DNA of 64,000 bases from JARFQH01 sp963825595 (GTDB taxonomy: Bacteria; Desulfobacterota; Desulfobacteria; Desulfobacterales; SG8-13): contig CAWGUE010000004.1 in the NCBI GenBank assembly GCA_963825595.1, forward strand, positions 1 through 64,000. The letters are read 5' to 3'. Made by a program: the position numbers and the translations under genes. How positions within the stretch are numbered: position 1 is the first letter of the stretch; the number at the start of each line of letters is the position of its first letter. The notes beneath the pieces were generated by a model. It saw nothing but the letters and a program-made list of their open reading frames with translations. It did no database searches and was not told the origin of the DNA. Of this stretch, positions 49,401 through 58,425 are shown one piece after another.

Positions 49401-52400
49401 ATGGATCTGCAGGAGTTAGAGGCCATCGCTGAAAAGGCCACAGTGCTGGCGGGCCAATGGCAGAACCGCGCCAACGAATTGATGACCGAAGAGGAAAAGG
49501 GCATCCAGGAACAGATGCTGCGCCTGCTGACCCATCCCATGGACAAGATCGTCCTGACCAAAATGATCGATCAGTCCTTTCGATCACACAACCCCGCTCG
49601 GGTGGCTGACCAGATCAACAGCATCCTACGGCAATATGGTGTACCGGACTTCTTCACGAAATTCGATCGGCTGCTGGTACAGATGTTTCTTGGCCTCGGG
49701 CGCCACTTCCCGGCCCTTACCATACCGAAAATGATTGATAAAATGCGTCACAACAGCAGTCGCGCCATCATTCCGGGTGAACCCGATGCGTTGCGCGCCC
49801 ATTTGCAAAAGCGCAGAAATCAGGGTGTGCGGATGAACATCAACCACCTGGGGGAAGCGGTCCTGGGAGAGGCCGAAGCGAAGCAGCGACTGGCAACCTA
49901 CATGGCCGATCTGGAGAACCCGGAAGTAGAGTACATTTCGGTCAAAATTTCCACAATCTACTCCCAGATTCAGTCCCTGGCTTTCGAGCACAGCGTCGGA
50001 GTTCTGGTCGAGCGGTTGTCCCAACTATACCGCACCGCCGCAAACCACTGGTTTGAGCGCCGCGACGGCAGCCGGATTCCCAAGTTCGTCAATCTGGATA
50101 TGGAGGAATTTCGCGATCTGGACATAACGGTGGCGGCTTTCAGGCGCACACTGGAGCAGGCGGAATTCAAAACATACGCTGCCGGGCTTGTTCTCCAAGC
50201 CTACATTCCGGATTCCTATGCAATCCAAAAAGATCTGACGGCCTGGGCCAGGGCCCGCGTGGCCGACAGCGGCGCCCCGATCCGGCTCAGGATCGTCAAG
50301 GGCGCCAACATGGAAATGGAGCAGGTGGAATCGGCCCTGTTCAATTGGCCTCTGGCACCCTACGATAACAAACTCGACGTGGACGCCAATTATAAACGGA
50401 TGGTCTGCTTTGGTATGAAGCCCGAGAACATTAAGGCGGTCAATCTCGGCATCGCATCCCACAACTTGTTCGAACTGGCGTTTGCCCACGAGTTGGGCCG
50501 ACACTACAAGGTTGCGGATCACTCTTATTTCGAGATGCTCGAGGGAATGGCGGATCATGTGCGTCGCGCTCTCTGTGAGATGTCTGGAGACGTGCTGCTT
50601 TACGCACCGGTCGCCGGCAAGGATGAATTTATCAATGCCATCGCCTATCTCATCCGTCGCCTGGACGAAAACACCGCCGAGGAGAATTTTCTGCGCTATG
50701 CCCCCAAATTGGCAACGGATACTGCGGCCTGGGCGCATTTGAAGAATCAATTTTTATCCTCTGTCCAGCGTATGCCGGTTGTTGGACGTTCGACCCACAG
50801 GATTCAGGACCGGACTACCGAGCGCTACCAGGATATTAAGGGGACTTACACCCATGCTGAATTTATCAACGAACCGGACACGGATTGGTCTCTTCCGGCC
50901 AACCACAACTGGGCTGAAGCGATTCGGACCCGGTGGCGGAAAAGCGCCGCTGACCCGGCATTGGAAATTCCGCTGGTGATAGAGGGCCGTGAGCTGTTTT
51001 CTGACCGCCAAATTCGGGACGTAACCGATACCTCCCGTTATCGAGAGAAAATCGGTGTGGCCCGGTTTGCATTGGCCGATTCGCAGGATGTGGCGCGGGC
51101 CATCTCCGTGGCCAAAAAGGATCCGGACGGATGGCGGGAAAAAAACCTGAAGGAGCGTCACTTGGTTCTTTCCAGGGTAGCACGCGAACTGCGTCGGTCG
51201 CGAGGGGACCTGATAGGTGCAGCTGCAGCCAATACCGGCAAGGTGTTCACCGAAGCAGATGTTGAAGTTTCCGAAGCCGTCGATTTTGCCGAATACTATC
51301 CCTATTCCGTCCGGAATTTTTTCGAAAGGGATAATGTCGCTTCCCGCGGGCGGGGCGTCGGATGCGTCATATCACCATGGAATTTTCCCATCGCCATTCC
51401 ATGCGGTGGTATTGTGGCCGCATTGGCCACCGGTAATACCGTTATTTTCAAACCTTCTTCGGATGCCGTTCTGGTTGCCTGGTTGCTGTGCCAGTGTTTC
51501 TGGCAGGCCGGTGTATCCAAAAACACCCTACAGTTTCTACCCTGCTCCGGAGGTCAGACCGGAAGCGATCTGGTGACCCATCCTGATGTGAATTTCGTCA
51601 TTCTCACGGGTGGTACCGACACGGGACTGAAGATGCTTTCCAAGAGACCGGATCTTTTACTTTCGGCCGAAACCGGAGGGAAAAATGCCACCATCGTCAC
51701 GGCCATGTCTGACCGCGACCAGGCCATCAAGGACGTTATTCATTCCGCTTTCAGTAACTGCGGGCAGAAGTGTTCCGCGACATCCCTGTTGATTCTTGAA
51801 AAAGAAGTGTTTGAAGATGAGCACTTCAAGCGACAGCTCATAGACGCTGCCGAGAGTATGAATGTCGGCTCGGTCTGGGATTTTCAGAACAAGATGGGAC
51901 CGTTGATTCATCCACCGGCCGGAGCGCTCAAGCGGGGCATCGAGCAACTCGAACCGGGGGAATCCTGGGCGCTCAAACCCCGAAACATCAAGGGCAACCC
52001 GTACCTTTGGACGCCGGGAATCAAATGGAACGTCGTGGCTGGATCTTTCACCCACACCACCGAACTCTTCGGCCCGGTTTTGGGAGTCATGCGGGCTGAG
52101 TCCCTCGAGCAGGCCGTCGAGTTGGTTAACGCTACCGGTTATGGTTTGACATCCGGCCTCGAAAGCCTGGATCGCCGTGAGCAGGACTTCTGGAAAAAGC
52201 ACATCAAGGCCGGCAATTTATACATTAACCGGGGAACCACCGGAGCGGTAACTTTGCGGCAGCCTTTCGGCGGTATGGGAAAATCGGCCTTGGGGCCTGC
52301 GATCAAGGCCGGTTCGCCAAATTACGTGTCCCAATTCATGTCGTTTGAGGAGACCGGCTTTCCCCGAGTCGATGTCATCAAAAAAGATCACGCCTTGCTG

Positions 52401-53003
52401 CGGCTGGCCCAGGAATGGCAACGCAAAGCCGACTCGGGGGCATTTCAGGATTCGGCAGACGATATCCGCAAGACGGTTAGAGCCATCAAGAGTTACCTCT
52501 ACCATGTCGAGAATGAATTTTCTCAGGAAAACGACTACTTCCACTTGCGCGGCCAGGACAACATCCTGCGCTATCTGCCGGTCGGAAGAGTGATGGTGCG
52601 AATTCATGCCGAGGACAGTCTGTTCGACGTACTGGCCCGAATTGCCGCGGTGGGTATTTCCGGCTGCGAGTTGATGATCAGCGTCGCACCGGAAGTCAAC
52701 CACCCGGCGGTTTCATTTCTGAGGTCGCAAGACGGCTCAAAACTGGCTGGAAACCAGACTGTTGCGGTGCAGACCGACCGGGAAGTCATCGATTCAATGC
52801 CCGGTATTCAGCGCATCCGCTATGCCGATCCCCGGCGGGTTCCCGCTGATGTATTCGAGGCCGCAGCCAAAACCGGGTATTATATCGCCCGCTCACCGGT
52901 GCTGATGGAAGGTCGAATTGAACTTCTCCATTACTATGTTAATCAGAGTATTTGCGACGCTTATCACCGTTACGGCAACCTCGCAGAGCGGTCGACGATA
53001 TGA
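49401..53003 (+). CDS. putA: Bifunctional proline dehydrogenase / P5C dehydrogenase (PutA)
   Basis: A 1200-residue enzyme oxidising proline to glutamate. The N-terminal PRODH barrel (about 110-460) has LKGANMEMEQ-type (here IVKGANMEME) and a C-terminal DVLLYAPVAGKDEF. The aldehyde dehydrogenase domain (about 530-1000) has the VISPWNFPIAIPCGG motif, general-base Glu in LLSAETGGKNA (near 755) and catalytic Cys in FSNCGQKCSAT (near 790). A ~190-residue C-terminal domain, as in longer PutAs, follows. There is no N-terminal ribbon-helix-helix, so it does not repress itself. It sits behind the liv importer, so imported amino acids could feed it. Confidence 0.94.
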   Translation: MDLQELEAIAEKATVLAGQWQNRANELMTEEEKGIQEQMLRLLTHPMDKIVLTKMIDQSFRSHNPARVADQINSILRQYGVPDFFTKFDRLLVQMFLGLGRHFPALTIPKMIDKMRHNSSRAIIPGEPDALRAHLQKRRNQGVRMNINHLGEAVLGEAEAKQRLATYMADLENPEVEYISVKISTIYSQIQSLAFEHSVGVLVERLSQLYRTAANHWFERRDGSRIPKFVNLDMEEFRDLDITVAAFRRTLEQAEFKTYAAGLVLQAYIPDSYAIQKDLTAWARARVADSGAPIRLRIVKGANMEMEQVESALFNWPLAPYDNKLDVDANYKRMVCFGMKPENIKAVNLGIASHNLFELAFAHELGRHYKVADHSYFEMLEGMADHVRRALCEMSGDVLLYAPVAGKDEFINAIAYLIRRLDENTAEENFLRYAPKLATDTAAWAHLKNQFLSSVQRMPVVGRSTHRIQDRTTERYQDIKGTYTHAEFINEPDTDWSLPANHNWAEAIRTRWRKSAADPALEIPLVIEGRELFSDRQIRDVTDTSRYREKIGVARFALADSQDVARAISVAKKDPDGWREKNLKERHLVLSRVARELRRSRGDLIGAAAANTGKVFTEADVEVSEAVDFAEYYPYSVRNFFERDNVASRGRGVGCVISPWNFPIAIPCGGIVAALATGNTVIFKPSSDAVLVAWLLCQCFWQAGVSKNTLQFLPCSGGQTGSDLVTHPDVNFVILTGGTDTGLKMLSKRPDLLLSAETGGKNATIVTAMSDRDQAIKDVIHSAFSNCGQKCSATSLLILEKEVFEDEHFKRQLIDAAESMNVGSVWDFQNKMGPLIHPPAGALKRGIEQLEPGESWALKPRNIKGNPYLWTPGIKWNVVAGSFTHTTELFGPVLGVMRAESLEQAVELVNATGYGLTSGLESLDRREQDFWKKHIKAGNLYINRGTTGAVTLRQPFGGMGKSALGPAIKAGSPNYVSQFMSFEETGFPRVDVIKKDHALLRLAQEWQRKADSGAFQDSADDIRKTVRAIKSYLYHVENEFSQENDYFHLRGQDNILRYLPVGRVMVRIHAEDSLFDVLARIAAVGISGCELMISVAPEVNHPAVSFLRSQDGSKLAGNQTVAVQTDREVIDSMPGIQRIRYADPRRVPADVFEAAAKTGYYIARSPVLMEGRIELLHYYVNQSICDAYHRYGNLAERSTI

Positions 53004-53011
53004 TCCCTGCA

Positions 53012-53033
53012 GCCCCATATCCCTTTATGGGGC
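53012..53033 (+). terminator. Hairpin after putA
   Basis: Perfect 8-bp stem GCCCCATA / TATGGGGC with a 6-nt loop, nine bases after the putA stop; no T tract follows, so a weak terminator or mRNA 3'-end hairpin. Confidence 0.45.
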
Positions 53034-53093
53034 CGGCACGATCGACGATCCCGCATAATTCAGGAATGTTTTTTATAAGGATTGAAAAATAAT

Positions 53094-53162
53094 CATCCGC
53101 CGGGCGTGTCATAAGCCGAATAGGCTTACGGTTGCCCTGTGTTGGCAATTGCCGGGTGGATG
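53094..53162 (+). other. Candidate structured RNA leader before nicotinamidase gene
   Basis: CATCCGCC (53094-53101) pairs with GGTGGATG (53155-53162), enclosing GGGC...GCCC with a TAAGCC/GGCTTA hairpin and a GGCAATTGCC element, so a closed three-way-junction-like fold is possible. It lies about 50 bases before the nicotinamidase start. It does not match a riboswitch class I know. Confidence 0.35.
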
Positions 53163-53213
53163 TTTATCTTTTAGAGTTAAAGAAAAACAATAGTTTGGAA
53201 CATGGAGGCGATA

Positions 53214-53735
53214 ATGTCCAACAAGGCCCTCATCGTTGTCGATATGCTCAATGATTTCATCGATGAAAAAGGTGCCCTTTTCTGTGGTAAAACCGCCCGT
53301 GACATCGTGCCGTTCGTTCGCCAAAAAATAGAGCGCTACCGCAGTCGGAAAGATACGGTTATTTTTCTCCGGGATGCCCACGATGAAAATGACGCCGAGT
53401 TCGAAAAATTTCCTCGGCACTGTGTTGCCGGTACATGGGGAAGTGAAGTTATACCGGAGTTGGCGCCGGCTTCTGATGATTTGATTGTGAACAAAAAACG
53501 TTACAGTGGCTTCTATGGAACCAAGCTGGATAAAATCTTGTCCGACCGTAAGATTACACAGGTCGAAGTGTTGGGTGTCTGTACCTCGATTTGCGTGATG
53601 GACACGGTTGGCGGCTTGGCAAACCGGGACTACAGCATATCGGTTGCCGTCGAAGGGGTGGCTGATTTTGATCCGGCATTTCACGAATTCGCCCTGAAAC
53701 GAATGGCGCAACTCTACGGTGCCCGAATCGCCTGA
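53214..53735 (+). CDS. pncA: Isochorismatase-family amidohydrolase, likely nicotinamidase
   Basis: A 173-residue cysteine hydrolase. The triad aspartate is in LIVVDMLNDFID, the lysine in VNKKRYSGFYGT, and the nucleophile cysteine in LGVCTSICVMDTV. ATG 53214 is chosen because GGAGG lies five bases upstream. The next forward gene is nicotinate phosphoribosyltransferase, which makes nicotinamide to nicotinate the most likely reaction (Preiss-Handler NAD salvage); without that neighbour only the family could be named. Confidence 0.82.
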   Translation: MSNKALIVVDMLNDFIDEKGALFCGKTARDIVPFVRQKIERYRSRKDTVIFLRDAHDENDAEFEKFPRHCVAGTWGSEVIPELAPASDDLIVNKKRYSGFYGTKLDKILSDRKITQVEVLGVCTSICVMDTVGGLANRDYSISVAVEGVADFDPAFHEFALKRMAQLYGARIA

Positions 53736-53816
53736 GTCCTTTCAGGTGTTTTGGGGGCTTCGATCCATAGGTATGTATAGTGAAAGACAGAGTTTTATTC
53801 CGATGGGCTCTTTTTT

Positions 53817-53952
53817 AAAATCCCCCTGTCCCCCTTTGTCAAAGGGGGAACTGGTAAAGGTTTGGAGTGGTTTCAACACAGCTCTTGCGACAAGAAGAGA
53901 GGCCGGTGTGTGGGCGTTCTCCCCTTTCAAATAGGGGGCCAGGGGGATTTTC
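53817..53952. repeat. R4 dispersed repeat, full copy
   Basis: The ends AAAATCCCCCTGTCCCCCTT and TAGGGGGCCAGGGGGATTTT are inverted repeats; the left 65 bases match 139-203. It separates the two NAD-salvage genes. Confidence 0.75.
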
Positions 53953-54103
53953 TACTGTCGCACCCACACTCCAATCGGAACATATTTTTGACAACAGCTA
54001 TAAGCCCCCTTTCATGTGGATGAATGGCGTTGATCTTCAGTAGATTTTTCGATTAGACAAGGAAAGCTGAGCCTTGGCTTGTCTAACTCCGTCAGCAAAA
54101 GGT

Positions 54104-55444
54104 ATGATGACTGTCAATCATCGACTCGGCCCGCTATTCACCGATCTTTACGAACTAACCATGGCTGCCGGTTACTTCGAACACCGGCTTTTCGATCCAG
54201 CCACCTTTTCCCTCTTCATCAGAAATTATCCCCCGCAGCGCAATTACTTCGTTGCGGCCGGACTTCAGGATGCGCTCCAGGAGTTGGAATCACTGCGATT
54301 CGCCGAAGAAGATATTTCTTTTTTGGACGAAACCGGTCTTTTCAATTCCGATTTTCTATCCTATCTGAAACAGTTGCGATTTACAGGAGACGTGTTCGCC
54401 CTGTCGGAAGGGACGATATTCTTTGCAAACGAACCGATCTTCGAAATCACCGCTCCGTTGATCGAAGCTCAAATTATCGAGACGTTTATACTGAATACCA
54501 TCGGTTTCCAGACCCTGATTGCATCGAAAGCAGCCCGCTGTGTTCACAGCGCCTCAGGACGCCAGTTGATTGACTTTTCCCTGCGGCGGACACAGGGCCA
54601 TGATGCCGGGATAAAGGTAGCCCGGAGCACGTATATCGCCGGTTTCGCCGGCACCAGTAATGTCTTGGCCGGAAAAGAATACGGTATTCCCATGTCAGGG
54701 ACCATGGCGCACTCTTATGTTCAGGCACTGGGGGACGACTTCGGCGCTTTCAAGGCATATGCCGATTCATTTCCGGACAACTCGGTATTTTTAATCGATA
54801 CGTTCGATACCCTGAGCGGGGCGTCCGAAGCGATCAAGGTTGCAACGCAGATGAAACAAAACGGCCACATGCTGCGTGGGGTGCGACTCGACAGCGGCGA
54901 TATGGCGCAATTGAGTCGGCAGGTGCGTCACTTGTTGGATGAAGCGGGATTGGAAGAGGTCCGGATATTTGCCAGCAGTGGTTTTGATGAATATAAAATT
55001 GACGAAGTTCTGAGGGCCGGCGCAAAGATAGACGCCTTCGGAGTGGGGACCACTCTCGGCGTATCAGCGGATGCACCTTTTGTGGATATCGTCTATAAGA
55101 TGGTTCGCTTCGGTCAGCGCAATGTCCGTAAATTGAGCCCGGGCAAAGAAACCCTTGGCGGTGAAAAACAGGTCTTCCGGTTCCACCACGAAAACGGCCT
55201 TCACCGACAAGACATCATCGGTTTGCGTAACGAAACCTATGCCGCGGGGTCGGCCCTCCTCGAGCTGGTTATGGAATCCGGCCGCAGGGTACAACCCCTG
55301 CCATCTCTCGAAAAAGTTCGTCAGCGTTTCAAAAGAAATTTTGCCGATCTTTCAGACGAATATAAGGATTTGGCGGCTAAGAAAATTTTTCCGGTCTCGA
55401 TTTCACCTCGCCTGCGAAAACTCCAGCACGCCCTTGATGTCTGA
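54104..55444 (+). CDS. pncB: Nicotinate phosphoribosyltransferase
   Basis: A 446-residue enzyme converting nicotinate and PRPP to nicotinate mononucleotide. Visible are GPLFTDLYELTMAAGYFEH, the catalytic region DFSLRRTQGHDAG, IPMSGTMAHSYVQAL and the PRPP-binding VRLDSGDM and FASSGFDEYKI. The start is uncertain: ATG 54104 or 54107 sit just after AAAAGG, while TTG 54074 has AAGGA ten bases upstream. It follows the nicotinamidase gene after the R4 element. Confidence 0.93.
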   Translation: MMTVNHRLGPLFTDLYELTMAAGYFEHRLFDPATFSLFIRNYPPQRNYFVAAGLQDALQELESLRFAEEDISFLDETGLFNSDFLSYLKQLRFTGDVFALSEGTIFFANEPIFEITAPLIEAQIIETFILNTIGFQTLIASKAARCVHSASGRQLIDFSLRRTQGHDAGIKVARSTYIAGFAGTSNVLAGKEYGIPMSGTMAHSYVQALGDDFGAFKAYADSFPDNSVFLIDTFDTLSGASEAIKVATQMKQNGHMLRGVRLDSGDMAQLSRQVRHLLDEAGLEEVRIFASSGFDEYKIDEVLRAGAKIDAFGVGTTLGVSADAPFVDIVYKMVRFGQRNVRKLSPGKETLGGEKQVFRFHHENGLHRQDIIGLRNETYAAGSALLELVMESGRRVQPLPSLEKVRQRFKRNFADLSDEYKDLAAKKIFPVSISPRLRKLQHALDV

Positions 55445-55499
55445 TGCCGATCAGGTCAATAGTTCGTCAACCAATCGATACCATTTTTAGCCATTACCG

Positions 55500-55613
55500 A
55501 TTATACCGCTTTTCAAAAATAAATTCCGACATACGGAAGGATGGTATAAGTGGTTGGTGAAAAAAACGATCCTATAACGGAACGTTTTTTTGACAACCAC
55601 TATAAACGGTTAG
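55500..55613. repeat. R2 double-hairpin repeat, copy D
   Basis: TTATACCGC...ATGGTATAAG with TTCCG/CGGAA inside, then GTGGTTGGTG...AACGTTTTTTTGACAACCAC. It lies between the convergent pncB and the gene at 55649. Confidence 0.8.
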
Positions 55614-55648
55614 GGATCGGATGGTGAAAATAGATGGGGCGAACCGTC

Positions 55649-56089
55649 CTAAGGGACCTTTTTCCGCATGATTCTGATAACCTTTTCGGCCACTTCCGTC
55701 TCCCGGGGGCTTAAGATACCGGCACTGACCCATTTGGAAATGGTTTCCTCGGGGATGTTCAATCCCTCGACATAATCTTCCAAATTGTCGAAACCGGTGG
55801 CATCGATATCCTGGTTTGTTCTATTCTTCACAACCCTGTTAACAGCCGAAACCGGGAATTCGTCGATGACAGGTCGGTTTACCGGCCGGTGGTCCTGGTC
55901 GCGGATGTCGCGCAATAGCGGCCTGCTATCCTCCGATTGGGATCGATACGCAACGCCTTGGTCGTCAGGTCTCAGCTTCCCCGCGCTACTATCTACCATT
56001 AAGGCCCTCACCATCCGGGCGGCCTGACCGGATCGAAACCGACCAACGACTTGTTTCAACACTTTATACCAGCGCCTGAAAATGATCAT
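55649..56089 (-). CDS. Hypothetical protein
   Basis: A 146-residue basic protein with no recognised family. GAAGGAAAGGG precedes ATG 56089, which supports expression. The middle (about 35-85) is rich in Arg, Asp and Ser and looks disordered. The C-terminal 45 residues (LEDYVEGLNIPEETISKWVS, then ILSPRETEVAEKV) are helical and HTH-like, so a regulatory role is possible. It is alone on its strand here. Confidence 0.5.
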   Translation of the reverse strand: MIIFRRWYKVLKQVVGRFRSGQAARMVRALMVDSSAGKLRPDDQGVAYRSQSEDSRPLLRDIRDQDHRPVNRPVIDEFPVSAVNRVVKNRTNQDIDATGFDNLEDYVEGLNIPEETISKWVSAGILSPRETEVAEKVIRIMRKKVP

Positions 56090-56362
56090 GTCCCTTTCCT
56101 TCGTTATACCGCTACCTTAAGTATAAGACATATTTCTGGACGTGCTTGAAATTATCCAATTAATAAGATGCCTGCCGTTCTCTACATGCGGTGATGCCGC
56201 TGAAATTTTACTCAAGGAAAATCCGCATGGTGACGATACCCAGGATAGACCCGTCTTTCTTCAAAACTGTTATGCGACGGAATGCACAACTTTTGCACCG
56301 TTGCATTAAATGTCAACTCAAACGAATAGTGAGTACAATACCAACGGGGGTTTACACCGATG

Positions 56363-56518
56363 ATGAGTCCGGAGGCGATTGTCTACTTTGATACCCTGGG
56401 TTTTGGATGGGTCCTGGATGTGAACCAGATTAAGAAGGTTTTTCCGTACATCCTGCCCACCGTACCGGACCCCGACAAAGCCTTCCATAAAATATTTAGA
56501 GAGATATTAGAAAGATAG
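56363..56518 (+). CDS. Small ORF upstream of motAB
   Basis: A 51-residue ORF starting MSPEAIVYFDTLGFGW and ending KAFHKIFREILER, with GGGGG about nine bases before the ATG ATG start. It has no recognised family and may be a gene remnant. It ends 48 bases before the motA promoter. Confidence 0.3.
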   Translation: MSPEAIVYFDTLGFGWVLDVNQIKKVFPYILPTVPDPDKAFHKIFREILER

Positions 56519-56566
56519 AGGAAGTGAGACGGTCTGAACGCTGCGTTTTTAGGGCGTGTCCCGCAT

Positions 56567-56593
56567 TTAAGTTTTCCGATGAAATACCGATAA
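56567..56593 (+). promoter_or_regulatory. FliA (sigma-28) promoter for motAB
   Basis: TTAAGTTT-N11-ACCGATAA matches the flagellar sigma-28 consensus TAAAGTTT-N11-GCCGATAA in 14 of 16 fixed positions with the exact spacer. Transcription would start about 60 bases before the motA ATG. Confidence 0.75.
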
Positions 56594-56662
56594 TGTTTAT
56601 TGAACCGAATTGATCAACCCTCCCTCTGGATTAGGCAATCATCAGGCTGCAAGAGGAACTTT

Positions 56663-57445
56663 ATGGACATCGCGACAATTATCGGACTTTTTGGTGGGAC
56701 GACCCTGGTTATTCTGGCTGTTGCCATCGGCGGGTCGGCCCTCATTTTCATCAACATACCCGGCGCGCTGATCGTCATCGGCGGTACCCTGGCAACCTGT
56801 TTCATCAAATTCTCGATGAAAGATGTTATCAACTCGGTGACAGTGGTCATGAAAGCATTCATGGTCAAGCTCGATTCGCCGGAAGAGCTCATAATCAAGT
56901 TGGTGGAATTTTCCAAAATTGCCAAAAAGGAAGGCTTGATCGCACTGGAAAATCAGAAGGCCGGGGATGGTTTTTCAGCCAAGGCTGTTCGCTACCTGTC
57001 CGACGGTTTGGATGAAAAACTGATATCGGAGATGCTTGACAAGGATATCCGGCAGACGATCCAGCGCCACATGATCGGTCAGAACGTCTTTCGGGGTATG
57101 GGCAGCTCGGCACCGGCCTTCGGCATGATCGGGACGCTGATCGGCTTGGTGCAAATGTTGGCCAGCATGTCCGACCCCTCCAGTATCGGCCCCGCAATGG
57201 CCATCGCCCTGCTCACGACCCTCTATGGTGCCCTGTTGGCCAACCTCGTTTGTTTGCCCATTGCCGACAAACTTGCCCTGCGCAGCCAGCAGGAGCAGGA
57301 AAACCGCCGAATTGTCCGGGAAGGCGCCATCGGTATCGCCCAAGGCATGTCGCCCATGGTACTCGAGGAAGCGTTGAAAATCTATCTCGCACCCAAAGAC
57401 CGCCAGAAAGGGAACTCGGATAAGACCACCAAGAAGGCCAAATAA
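56663..57445 (+). CDS. motA: Flagellar motor stator protein MotA/PomA
   Basis: A 260-residue inner-membrane stator subunit. It has the DIATIIGLFGG start, four hydrophobic helices (near 5-25, 30-50, 150-170, 182-202) and a cytoplasmic loop with charged residues for rotor contact (for example the block around RYLSDGLDEKLISEML). The conserved GMGSSAPAFGMIGTLIGLVQML and IALLTTLYGALLANLVCLPIA segments are MotA/PomA signatures. ATG 56663 follows AGAGGAAC; it overlaps motB by one base. Confidence 0.94.
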   Translation: MDIATIIGLFGGTTLVILAVAIGGSALIFINIPGALIVIGGTLATCFIKFSMKDVINSVTVVMKAFMVKLDSPEELIIKLVEFSKIAKKEGLIALENQKAGDGFSAKAVRYLSDGLDEKLISEMLDKDIRQTIQRHMIGQNVFRGMGSSAPAFGMIGTLIGLVQMLASMSDPSSIGPAMAIALLTTLYGALLANLVCLPIADKLALRSQQEQENRRIVREGAIGIAQGMSPMVLEEALKIYLAPKDRQKGNSDKTTKKAK

Positions 57446-58263
57446 TGAGTGAGCCTTTCGATATACCAAATGCCGTTGCAGAGGAGGGGGCTCCGGCATG
57501 GGTCGTCACATTCGGCGATCTCATGAGTCTGCTCCTTTGCTTTTTCGTATTGCTGCTGTCTTTTTCGGAGATGGATAAAGCCAAATACAAGGAGGTCTCG
57601 GGTTCGCTGGCCAAAGCGTTTGGCGTCCAGCACAAGGTCAGGGCTTTTCAGGTGCCCAAAGGGGTCAAGATGATCGCCAAGGATTTTGACCAGGAACTGA
57701 TACCAACCAAACCACGCGAAGAATTCGTCAGTATTCAAAAAAAGGTTGGGGAGTCTTTAAAAAAAGAAATAGAGACCCAATTTCAGGACATGAAAGACCT
57801 GATCCAGGTGGAGGTGGGCGAGAAAGAGGTGGCCATCCGGCTGATGGGCGAAACCGCCTTTGATTCAGGAAAGGCAGACATCAAGGAACAGATGGCGCCA
57901 TTATTGCTGAAAATCGGAAGCGTGCTGGCCGAAACCAAAGGTGATATCATTATTGCCGGTCACACAGACAATGTTCCTCTCAATGGCGGTCCGTATGGAT
58001 CCAATTTGAAGCTGTCGATTGCCCGTGCCGCCACGGTGGCCGAATTTTTATTGGCAAAAGCGGCCATATCGCCAGGTCGCTTATCGACCATGGGTTTCGG
58101 TAAATACCGGCCGATGGAATCAAACGATTCGGCCGAAGGCCGCAAGCGCAACCGGCGGGTGGAAATCATTCTGCGGGCCCCTGATACGCAGACATCGCGG
58201 GCACCAGGCGTTGCCGGTCCAAACCTCATTAATGATAAGATTTTATTCACGATATCGGATTAA
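57445..58263 (+). CDS. motB: Flagellar motor stator protein MotB/PomB
   Basis: A 272-residue stator subunit with one transmembrane helix (about 20-42). The ion-binding aspartate is in VTFGDLMSLLLCFFVLLLSF. A linker and plug region follow, then an OmpA-like peptidoglycan-binding domain (about 130-250, IIAGHTDNVPL and NRRVEIILRAP). It works with MotA to convert ion flow into flagellar rotation. The ion (proton or sodium) cannot be settled from this sequence alone. Confidence 0.93.
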   Translation: MSEPFDIPNAVAEEGAPAWVVTFGDLMSLLLCFFVLLLSFSEMDKAKYKEVSGSLAKAFGVQHKVRAFQVPKGVKMIAKDFDQELIPTKPREEFVSIQKKVGESLKKEIETQFQDMKDLIQVEVGEKEVAIRLMGETAFDSGKADIKEQMAPLLLKIGSVLAETKGDIIIAGHTDNVPLNGGPYGSNLKLSIARAATVAEFLLAKAAISPGRLSTMGFGKYRPMESNDSAEGRKRNRRVEIILRAPDTQTSRAPGVAGPNLINDKILFTISD

Positions 58264-58392
58264 CCGGTATATTTTATACCAATTGCCGTAACTTGGACCC
58301 GTTCCGGCGAGGGCGCTAAAATTTCAATTTAACGATCCAAGGGGGGCTTGCATCGGAAAGGAACATTGGTAAGTGGTAGACAAGCGTTGAGG

Positions 58393-58418
58393 CGGGGGAA
58401 TGGCAAACCATTCCCCCG
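58393..58418. terminator. Hairpin between convergent motB and FadL-type gene
   Basis: Stem CGGGGGAATGG / CCATTCCCCCG (11 bp) with a CAAA loop, located between two convergent stop codons; a likely bidirectional terminator despite a poor T tract. Confidence 0.65.
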
Positions 58419-58425
58419 TTTGCAT

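Noticed and set aside
56191..56391. Forward ORF of 66 codons before motAB
   Set aside because: There is no ribosome site and no recognisable family; the frame is not continued by the better small ORF at 56363.
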